Assembly: GCF_000380165.1 (NCBI RefSeq)
Contig: NZ_KB904658.1
Coordinates: 146,898-210,897, forward strand
From: Wenjunlia vitaminophila DSM 41686
Lineage (GTDB): Bacteria; Actinomycetota; Actinomycetes; Streptomycetales; Streptomycetaceae
Direction: 5' to 3'
DNA: 64,000 nt
The notes beneath the pieces are model-generated. The model saw only the letters and a program-made list of their open reading frames with translations. It made no database searches and had not been told where the DNA came from. This document shows positions 57,848-64,000 of this stretch, piece after piece (position 1 is the first letter of the stretch; each line of letters opens with the position of its first letter). Both the position numbers and the translations under genes were made by a program.

Positions 57848-59070
57848 ACGGCACGCAGCCCCCGCCGGCCGCCACCGGGGTCCGCTGGCCACTGGACTCC
57901 GCGGAGCCGGGGCTGCCCGTCCACCCCGAGCTCGCGGCGCGGCTCGGGGCCGCCACCCACCGCAACGCCCGCGGCGCGGCCCCCGGAAGCGCCGGGGTGC
58001 GGACCGCCGCAGCCGGGTACTTCCACCGCCGCGGCCTGCCCACCGGGCCCGAGCAGGTGGTGTGCGCGGCCGGGGGCGGCCCGCTGCTCCTGCTCGTGCT
58101 CTCCGCGTCCCCAGGCGACCTGGTGCTGCCCCGGCCCGGGCGGCGCCGGTACCCCGCCCAGGCCCGGCTGCTCGGCCGGCGCCTGGTGTCGGTCCCCACC
58201 CCCGCCGAGTGCGGCGGGGTCCCCGACCCGTTCGCCCTGCTGGAGTCCGTGCGCAGGTTCCGGGAGAACGGCGGTGACCCGCGCATCCTGGTGCTGACCG
58301 TCCCGGACGACCCCACCGGCACCCTGCCGCCGCCCGAGCTGCTGCACGAGGTCTGCGAGGTCGCCCGCGACCTGGACCTGCTGGTCGTCTCCGACGAGAC
58401 CCTGCGGGACCTGGCGCACCACCCCACCGCCACCGCGATGGCCGTCAGCCCCGCGGAGATCCTGCCGGAACGCACCGTCGTGGTCACCGGGCCCGGCGCC
58501 TCGCTGGCCCTGTCCGGCTGGCGCTTCGGCGTCGCCCGGTTCCCCTCGGGACCCATCGGGGACCCCCTGCTGCGCCGCGTGCTCGACCGCGCCGCGGTCC
58601 TCGAGGCGGTGGCCCCCGCCCCGGTGCAGGACGCCGTCGCCTGGGCGCTGTCCGAACCCGCGGTGCTCGACGCGCACCTGGCCGCCTGCGTCCGGCTGCA
58701 CGCCGCGGTGGTCGCCGAGACGCGCGCGCTGCTCCGCCGCGCGGGTGCCCTGTGCCGCCCCGCGCAGGCCGGGTACCAGCTCTACCCCGACCTGGGGCCG
58801 GTCGCTGACCACCTGGCCCGGCGGTCGGTCAGCGACTCGGCCTCCCTGGAACGCCACCTGCTGGACCGGTTCGGCGTCGCGGTGTCGGGCGGCCACCGCT
58901 TCGGGGACGACCCGCTGGCGCTGCGGTTCCGGGTCACCACCGGCGCGCTCTACGGCACCTCCACGGAACAGCGCTGGTTGGCGCTGCGCGCCGAGGACCC
59001 GCTGCGGCTGACGCACGTCTCCGAGGCGTTGACCGCCCTCGGCCTGCTCTTCACCGAACTGACGAACTGA
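57844..59070 (+). CDS. Aminotransferase class I/II homologue lacking the PLP lysine
   Basis: The only plausible start is CTG 57844, which overlaps the previous TGA as CTGA and follows GGAGGT; the next in-frame GTG would delete about 50 residues. The product is 408 residues and follows the fold-type I aminotransferase order: LTVPDDPTGTLPP (family PNNPTG), VVSDETLRDL (family SDEiY) and GPGASLALSGWRFGVARFP. In the last block the Lys normally six residues before GWR is Ala, and the Asn of NPTG is changed to Asp. PLP chemistry is therefore unlikely, so it may have a binding or regulatory role. Confidence 0.72.
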   Translation: MNGTQPPPAATGVRWPLDSAEPGLPVHPELAARLGAATHRNARGAAPGSAGVRTAAAGYFHRRGLPTGPEQVVCAAGGGPLLLLVLSASPGDLVLPRPGRRRYPAQARLLGRRLVSVPTPAECGGVPDPFALLESVRRFRENGGDPRILVLTVPDDPTGTLPPPELLHEVCEVARDLDLLVVSDETLRDLAHHPTATAMAVSPAEILPERTVVVTGPGASLALSGWRFGVARFPSGPIGDPLLRRVLDRAAVLEAVAPAPVQDAVAWALSEPAVLDAHLAACVRLHAAVVAETRALLRRAGALCRPAQAGYQLYPDLGPVADHLARRSVSDSASLERHLLDRFGVAVSGGHRFGDDPLALRFRVTTGALYGTSTEQRWLALRAEDPLRLTHVSEALTALGLLFTELTN

Positions 59071-59195
59071 TGAACTACCGTTTTCCCGCCCGGTGTCCGC
59101 GCGGGCCCCCACCGCACCCACCCCGCCGCGCGGCACGACCCCCACCCCACCGCCGCCGTTCCCCGATCGGCCGGAAGACCCCCGACGGAGCCGCC

Positions 59196-60278
59196 ATGAC
59201 TGAGCAGATCGAACGTGCCGAACGTGTCGTCGCCGCGCCCCGCCCGCTGGGTGAGGCCCGGGTCTGGCCCCGAACCTTCGCGGACCGCCTCACCGACCCC
59301 CTCCCGGGCACCCGCGACATGCTCCGGGTGATGCGCCAGGGCGGCTTCCGCCCGCGGGGACAGGCCCTGGCGGACCTCGGCCGCCTCCCGGTGAACCGGT
59401 CAGCCGTGCCGCTCGCCCGCACCGGGCGCACCGCGGTGACCTGGGCCGGGCACGCCAGCTTCGTCCTGCGCGTCGGGGACCTCACCGTGCTCACCGACCC
59501 CGTCTGGTCCCGGCGCATCCTGGGCACCCCGGCGCGGGTCACCCCCGTCGGGGTGGCCTGGGACGCGCTGCCGCCGGTGGACGCCGTGCTGATCAGCCAC
59601 AACCACTACGACCACATGGACTGGCCCACCCTGCGCCGGCTGCCCAGGGACACCGTGCTGCTGGTGCCCGCCGGTCTCGGCCGGTGGTTCCGCCGCCGGG
59701 GCTTCACCCGGGTCACCGACCTCGACTGGTGGGAGTGCGTCGAGCTGGAGGGGGTGCGGTTCGACTTCGTGCCGGCCCACCACTGGAGCCGCCGCGGCCT
59801 CGCCGACACCTGCCGCTCCCTGTGGGGCGGCTGGGTGGTGACCGAACCGGGGGGCCACCGGCTGTACTTCGCCGGGGACACCGGCTACGGCCCCTGGTTC
59901 ACCGAGATCGGCCGCCGCTACCCGGGCGTGGACCTGGCGCTGCTGCCGATCGGCGCCTACGAGCCGCGCTGGTTCCTGCGGGCCGTGCACACCGACCCCG
60001 ACGAGGCGGTGCGGGCCTGCCTCGACCTCGGTGCCCGGCGGATGGTCCCCATGCACTGGGGAACGTTCCTGCTGTCCAGGGAACCCGTCATGGAACCGCT
60101 GCACCGGGTCCGCGCCGCCTGGGAGCGGGCCGGTCGCCCCCGTGCCGACCTGTGGGACCTGGCGGTCGGCGACTCCCGCGTCCTGGACCACGAGCGCGCC
60201 CCCCTGGACCCGGCCCCGGAGCCGCCCGCCCCGCCGAGCCCGCCACCGACCGCCGCCCCGCCGAGCCCGACCCCCTGA
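59196..60278 (+). CDS. MBL-fold hydrolase, NAPE-PLD/UlaG-like
   Basis: ATG 59196 follows GGAG. The 360-residue protein has the metallo-beta-lactamase metal motif SHNHYDHMD (~residue 132), VPAHHWSRRG, FAGDTGYGPWF and the C-terminal VPMHWGTF. The WAGHASFVLRVGD and WW-rich layout is that of N-acyl-phosphatidylethanolamine phospholipase D-like lipid hydrolases. It may act on a phospholipid. Its C-terminal Pro-rich tail ends in the first unit of a 14-bp tandem repeat, which supplies the stop codon. Confidence 0.88.
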   Translation: MTEQIERAERVVAAPRPLGEARVWPRTFADRLTDPLPGTRDMLRVMRQGGFRPRGQALADLGRLPVNRSAVPLARTGRTAVTWAGHASFVLRVGDLTVLTDPVWSRRILGTPARVTPVGVAWDALPPVDAVLISHNHYDHMDWPTLRRLPRDTVLLVPAGLGRWFRRRGFTRVTDLDWWECVELEGVRFDFVPAHHWSRRGLADTCRSLWGGWVVTEPGGHRLYFAGDTGYGPWFTEIGRRYPGVDLALLPIGAYEPRWFLRAVHTDPDEAVRACLDLGARRMVPMHWGTFLLSREPVMEPLHRVRAAWERAGRPRADLWDLAVGDSRVLDHERAPLDPAPEPPAPPSPPPTAAPPSPTP

Positions 60279-60327
60279 GCCCGACCCCCTGAGCCCGACC
60301 CCCTGAGTCCTGCCCCCTGAGCCCTGC
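60263..60327. repeat. 14-bp tandem repeat over a stop codon
   Basis: The unit GAGCCCGACCCCCT is repeated three times exactly and then with changes, starting at 60263. The TGA of the MBL gene (60276-60278) spans the first unit boundary. Since 14 is not a multiple of 3, each unit reads in a new frame. Confidence 0.85.
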
Positions 60328-60374
60328 CAGGACCGGCCTGCGGACCAGGCCCGGACCGGCCCCGGCCCCGGTGG

Positions 60375-61001
60375 TCACGCCCGCGCGGAGCGCTCCCCGC
60401 GCAGCCTGCGGTACACCGCGGGCACGGCGCTGATCGCCACGGTGAGGCACACCGCGAGCAGCACCCCCTGCCACGGCTCCGCGAACAGCGAGCCTCCCAG
60501 GATGCCGATCGCCCCGTACAGCGCCGCCCAGGCCAGGCAGGCCACCACGTCACCGCGGAGGAAGACCCGCAGCGGCATGTCGGCGAGCAGGCAGGCCAGC
60601 ATCACGGGTATGCGGCCGGCGGGTATCAGCCGGGACAGCACCAGGACCGCCACCCCGTGGCGTTCCAACCGTCGCTGCGCCGTCGCCAGCCGCTGCTCAG
60701 GAGCCCGGTCCTGCAACTGCGTGAGCCAACGGGAGCCGTTGCGCGAACGCACTCCGCGCCGCCCCAGCCAGTACAGGACCAGGTCCCCGAGGAACGCGGC
60801 GCCCGCGGACACCAGGAACACCAGCAGCGTCAACGGGGCCTGCTGGTGGAACCCGACCACCGAGGCGGAACTGACGATCGCCCCGGTCGGCACCACCGGC
60901 ACCACGGAGCCCAGCGCCACCAGCAGGAAAAGCGAGGGGAACCCCACGGCCTGCCCGGCCGACTCCGACGCGGACTCGGCCGCCGCCGCGAACGGGAACA
61001 T
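60375..61001 (-). CDS. DedA/VTT-family membrane protein
   Basis: ATG 61001 overlaps the upstream MBL stop by 1 nt (TGATG). The 208-residue protein has about five hydrophobic segments and the DedA (VTT) pattern: VGSVVPVVPTGAIVSSAS-like start, GDLVLYWLGRRG (~75), FLVLSRLIPAGRIPVML-like re-entrant loop. DedA proteins move or scramble phospholipids such as undecaprenyl phosphate or phosphatidylethanolamine. Its coupling to an MBL lipid-hydrolase-like gene suggests membrane-lipid work. Confidence 0.85.
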   Translation of the reverse strand: MFPFAAAAESASESAGQAVGFPSLFLLVALGSVVPVVPTGAIVSSASVVGFHQQAPLTLLVFLVSAGAAFLGDLVLYWLGRRGVRSRNGSRWLTQLQDRAPEQRLATAQRRLERHGVAVLVLSRLIPAGRIPVMLACLLADMPLRVFLRGDVVACLAWAALYGAIGILGGSLFAEPWQGVLLAVCLTVAISAVPAVYRRLRGERSARA

Positions 61002-61783
61002 CACCGATCGACCCTGCCGTTCAGCCGCACGCTCTCCCCGTGCCCCAGCAGGTGCACCTCGACGTGCGGGGCGAGACGGCCCGAGTGACGGACGAAGTCC
61101 TCACCGGGGGAGTGGAACTCGTGTGGCCTGACCCCGTCGAGGCCGATCGGCCAGAACGTGCCGTAGTGCACCGGCACCGCCGCCCCGGGGCCCAGCCTGT
61201 CCAGGGCCTGCGCGGCCCGTCTGGCGTCGAGGTGGCCGGGCCCCAGGTTGGGGCCCCAGCCGCCCACCGGAAGCAGCGCCAGGTGACAGGGCCCCACCGC
61301 GTCCTCCCAGCCGTCGTACAGGGTGGTGTCCCCCGCGAAGTAGGTCGTCGTCGCCCCGTGCACCACGTACCCCAGCGCCGGCGCCTGCTGCGGGCCGAGC
61401 GGCCACCGTCGCCCGTCGTGCGCCGCCGGGACCGCCCGAACGGTGACGGGGCCCGCGCTCACCTCGTCGCCCACACCCACCTCGGTCAGCTCCAGCCCCC
61501 GCAGCCGCAGCTTCCGCATCCCCGGCACCGCCCGCAGCGCCCCGTGCGGCACCAGCACGCGGGTGCCGGGCGCCAGCCGGGCGAGCGAGGGCACGTGCAG
61601 GTGATCCGCGTGCAGGTGCGAGACGACCACCAGGTCGGCCCGCGCGGCCTCCGCCGGCGGGACGGGCCCCCTCCTGCGGCGCAGGTGCGCCAGTCGGCGG
61701 GGGAACAACGGATCGGTCAGCACCCGGACCCCCGAGTCCTCCACGGTCGCTGTGGCATGCCCCCACCAGGTAATGGTCGCCAC
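61001..61783 (-). CDS. MBL-fold metallohydrolase
   Basis: GTG 61783 lies 8 nt after GGGGAGG. The 260-residue protein has TITWWGHATATVED at the start, SHLHADHLH (H-x-H-x-D-H, ~residue 55), AAHDGRRWP, YFAGDTTLYDG and VPVHYGTFWPIG. This is the UlaG/YfhR-like MBL group. It is shorter than, but related to, the MBL protein at 59196. Its stop overlaps the DedA start. Confidence 0.87.
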   Translation of the reverse strand: MATITWWGHATATVEDSGVRVLTDPLFPRRLAHLRRRRGPVPPAEAARADLVVVSHLHADHLHVPSLARLAPGTRVLVPHGALRAVPGMRKLRLRGLELTEVGVGDEVSAGPVTVRAVPAAHDGRRWPLGPQQAPALGYVVHGATTTYFAGDTTLYDGWEDAVGPCHLALLPVGGWGPNLGPGHLDARRAAQALDRLGPGAAVPVHYGTFWPIGLDGVRPHEFHSPGEDFVRHSGRLAPHVEVHLLGHGESVRLNGRVDR

Positions 61784-62085
61784 CCGGCACCGCCTCCCCT
61801 TGGCACTCGTCCCTGATTCGTCCCGGACTTCGGGTCACACCCGGCACGGTGGGCCCCGGAACGAGGTTATGTCAGCGATGGTCCACGCTTGGGAGGAGGA
61901 AAACGCCACACCCAGCACGAGCGACGACAACGACCGACAACGACCGACAACGACACCAGCGGCCACGCACCGACCGAACCCCGACCCGGTACGGCACGTC
62001 GGCCCGTACCCCGAGGAGACCACGGACACGCACCCGGCACCTCCAGGCACACGCGCAGGAACACACGGTAGGGCAGTACAACAAG
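61784..62085. other. Divergent promoter region with CGACAACGAC repeats
   Basis: No gene is seen in these 302 nt. The decamer CGACAACGAC is repeated three times at 61924-61953. Both flanking genes are transcribed outward, so the region must hold two promoters; GGTAGGGC near 62068 could be a -10 region for the rightward gene. Confidence 0.45.
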
Positions 62086-64000
62086 GTGACACGCAGGCAG
62101 ACAGGCAGCAGCACGGTGAATCGTTGGCGATCGGCCGGGCGGACCGCGGTGCGGGTGCTCGCCGTCTGGGTGGTGATCACCGGGACGATAGTGGCCCTCG
62201 CCGCCGTCCTCCCGGACTTCAGGCTCCGCTCCTCGGACGGGGAGAGCCTCACCCAGCTCGGCATCACCGCCGCCGTGGCCGCAGGAACCTTCGGGCTGCT
62301 CAGCGCGCTGCTGTGGCCGTTGATCGTGCGTGCCCTGCTGCTGGTCCCCGCCCTGGTGCTCGGCCTGCTGGTGTTCTTCCTCAACGGTTCGGTGCTGCTG
62401 CTCGCCCTGCGCGTGGTCCCGGAGGGCAAACCCCAGGTCAACGTGACCACCGCGGTGGTCATCGCCGCCGTGCTCTCCGCCGCCTCCTCGTCCACCAACG
62501 CCTGGCTGTCCGTCTACGACGACGACGCCTACCGCCGCCGCCTGGCCCGGCTCGCCGGTCGGCGGCGCCGTGCGGAGCCCGCGGCCGGCGAACCGGGAAC
62601 GACCACCCCCGGCACCGTCTTCCTCCAGCTCGACGGAGTCGGCCACGACGTGCTCAAGGCCGCGATCGAGGCCCGCTACCTGCCCACCATCCAGTCCTGG
62701 CTGACCGAAGGCACCCACCGGCTCCAGCCCTGGCGCACCGACTGGAGCAGCCAGACCGGGGCCAGCCAGCTCGGCATCCTGCACGGCTCCAACCACGGCG
62801 TCCCCGCCTTCCGCTGGTACGAGAAGGACACCCGTCGGCTGATGGTCTGCAACCGCCCCTCCGACGCCGCGGAACTGGAACGCCGCCGCCGCGGCCACCC
62901 GGGGCTGCTCGCCACCGACGGGGCCAGCCGGGGGAACCTGTTCAGCGGCGGCGCCAGCCAGAACGCCCTGGTGCTCAGCGTCTCCGGCCGGATGGGCCGG
63001 CGCAGCCGCTCCGGCTACTTCGCCTACTTCTCCGACCCCGCCAACGCCACCAGGACCCTCGTGGCGTTCCTCGCCGAAGTGGTGCGGGAGATCGTCCAGG
63101 CGCTGCGGCAACGGCTGCGCGACGAGCGGCCACGGGTGCGCAGGGGCGGCGTCTACCCGCTGGTCAGGGCCTTCGCCACGGTGGTCGAACGGGACGTGGT
63201 GGTGGCCGCGGTGATGGGCGACATGCTGGTCGGACGGACCGCGGTCTACGCCGACCTGGTCGCCTACGACGAGGTGGCGCACCACTCCGGGGTGCGGGCG
63301 CCGGAGACCCTGCGGGTGCTGCGCCGGCTGGACAAGGCGCTGGGGCTCATCCAGGGCATCGCCGAGTACGCCCCGCGCCCCTACCGCTTCGTGGTGCTGT
63401 CCGACCACGGGCAGAGCCAGGGCGAGACCTTCGCCAACCGGTACGGCCTGACCCTGGAGGACCTGGTCCGTGTCGGCTGCGGCCTGGAGGTCAGCCGCAG
63501 GGGCCGGCGGCGGGCGGCGCGGGCACAGACCGGCGCCGAGGGGCGGGCGGCGGTGCGGGCGGCGCTGCACCGGCCCGAGCAGGGGGAACAGCGACCCGCC
63601 ACCGGCGCCGAGCCGCTGGTCCTCGCCTCCGGGAACCTCGGCCTGGTCAGCTTCCCCGACGTGCCGCACCGGATGACCTACGAGGAGCTCCAGGAACGCT
63701 GCCCCAGGTTGCTGCCCACCCTGGTGCGGCACCCGGGGATCGGCTTCGTGCTGGTGCGCAGCCGGGAACGCGGCCCCCTGGTGCTGGGCCGCCCGGGAAC
63801 GCTGGTGCTGCGCACCGGCGAGGTGGAGGGGCGGGACCCGCTGGCCCCGTTCGGCCCCGGCGCCGCCGAGGCGGTGCTGCGCACCGACTCGTTCCCCCAG
63901 GTGCCGGACCTGATGGTGAACTCGTCGTACGACCCGCGCACCGGGGAGGTGCACGCCTTCGAGGAGCAGGTCGGCTCGCACGGCGGGCTCGGCGGCGCGC
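62086..64000 (+). CDS. Membrane-bound alkaline-phosphatase-fold protein, 3' end outside
   Basis: The frame opens at GTG 62086 (GTG 62116 is an alternative) and runs beyond the window, giving at least 638 codons. The N-terminal ~150 residues contain about four hydrophobic segments, as in phage-holin-like membrane domains. The soluble part has alkaline-phosphatase/phosphodiesterase features: LQLDGVGHD (metal Asp), WSSQTGASQLG (possible Thr nucleophile), YDEVAHHSG and VVLSDHGQSQGE (metal D-H). It probably cleaves phosphoesters outside the membrane. No ribosome binding site is evident, so the mRNA may be leaderless. Substrate is unknown. Confidence 0.8.
   Translation, partial: MTRRQTGSSTVNRWRSAGRTAVRVLAVWVVITGTIVALAAVLPDFRLRSSDGESLTQLGITAAVAAGTFGLLSALLWPLIVRALLLVPALVLGLLVFFLNGSVLLLALRVVPEGKPQVNVTTAVVIAAVLSAASSSTNAWLSVYDDDAYRRRLARLAGRRRRAEPAAGEPGTTTPGTVFLQLDGVGHDVLKAAIEARYLPTIQSWLTEGTHRLQPWRTDWSSQTGASQLGILHGSNHGVPAFRWYEKDTRRLMVCNRPSDAAELERRRRGHPGLLATDGASRGNLFSGGASQNALVLSVSGRMGRRSRSGYFAYFSDPANATRTLVAFLAEVVREIVQALRQRLRDERPRVRRGGVYPLVRAFATVVERDVVVAAVMGDMLVGRTAVYADLVAYDEVAHHSGVRAPETLRVLRRLDKALGLIQGIAEYAPRPYRFVVLSDHGQSQGETFANRYGLTLEDLVRVGCGLEVSRRGRRRAARAQTGAEGRAAVRAALHRPEQGEQRPATGAEPLVLASGNLGLVSFPDVPHRMTYEELQERCPRLLPTLVRHPGIGFVLVRSRERGPLVLGRPGTLVLRTGEVEGRDPLAPFGPGAAEAVLRTDSFPQVPDLMVNSSYDPRTGEVHAFEEQVGSHGGLGGA

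Noticed and set aside
61924..61953. CRISPR-like repeats
   Set aside because: The CGACAACGAC units are contiguous with no spacers and number only three.

Overview
The window is GC-rich, with codon third positions strongly biased to G/C, Shine-Dalgarno-led genes, and frequent 1-4 nt start/stop overlaps. Gene content is that of a filamentous actinomycete: DUF397/XRE-DUF5753/ATPase sets, F420-type LLM oxidoreductase, ethylmalonyl-CoA pathway, Rv2578c-type radical SAM protein, Rv2629-like protein and a WD40 Ser/Thr kinase. Nocardiopsidaceae or a relative fits best, but genus is an inference. No tRNA, rRNA, CRISPR array or transposase was seen.

Region 1 (1-12.3 kb) is accessory. Its centre is an apparent RiPP biosynthetic cluster at 2300-9611. 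It encodes a 54-residue precursor, a PqqD-like recognition protein, a B12-type radical SAM enzyme, a DUF692/MNIO-type iron oxidase with a probable partner protein, an MFS exporter, an HExxH metalloprotease-like protein and a JmjC/cupin-type oxygenase. The genes are tightly coupled and I know of no characterised cluster with this exact set. It is followed by a tandem duplication that copied the oxygenase 3' end, a DUF397 gene and an XRE regulator, leaving two pseudogene remnants. A decayed and an intact copy of an anti-sigma-type ATPase gene bracket the cluster in direct orientation.

Region 2 (12.4-31.2 kb) holds two halves of a reductive pyrimidine/hydantoin catabolic set: beta-ureidopropionase plus aminotransferase at 12.5-14.8 kb, and dihydropyrimidinase plus F420-type oxidoreductase at 25.9-28.4 kb. 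Both are preceded by the same promoter-plus-palindrome arrangement, so they look like one regulon. Between them lie Hsp20, an Rv2629/Balon-like protein, a LigD phosphoesterase-like protein, a DUF218 protein, a large secreted subtilase and a class A PBP with an altered transpeptidase domain. A phytoene-desaturase-like enzyme and glycerate kinase follow.

Region 3 (31.2-42.4 kb, minus strand) carries pssA and psd, then ethylmalonyl-CoA pathway genes (ccr, mutase, malyl-CoA-type lyase, MaoC hydratase, acyl-CoA dehydrogenase). A TetR gene, a palindromic operator candidate and a double-domain 3-hydroxybutyryl-CoA dehydrogenase, which would supply crotonyl-CoA precursor, complete the block.

Region 4 (42.7-64 kb) is mixed. 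It contains an Rv2578c-type radical SAM gene with an SOS-box-like site, a WD40 kinase flanked by direct repeats, SRPBCC, M55 and M20 peptidases, an SDR, a divergent TetR/arylamine N-acetyltransferase pair, and a DHA2 exporter. A phosphopantetheinyl transferase, a DUF5107-TPR protein, an MDR reductase, a lysine-less aminotransferase homologue that appears to start at CTG, two MBL-fold hydrolases, DedA, and a membrane phosphodiesterase-like gene cut by the window end complete it.
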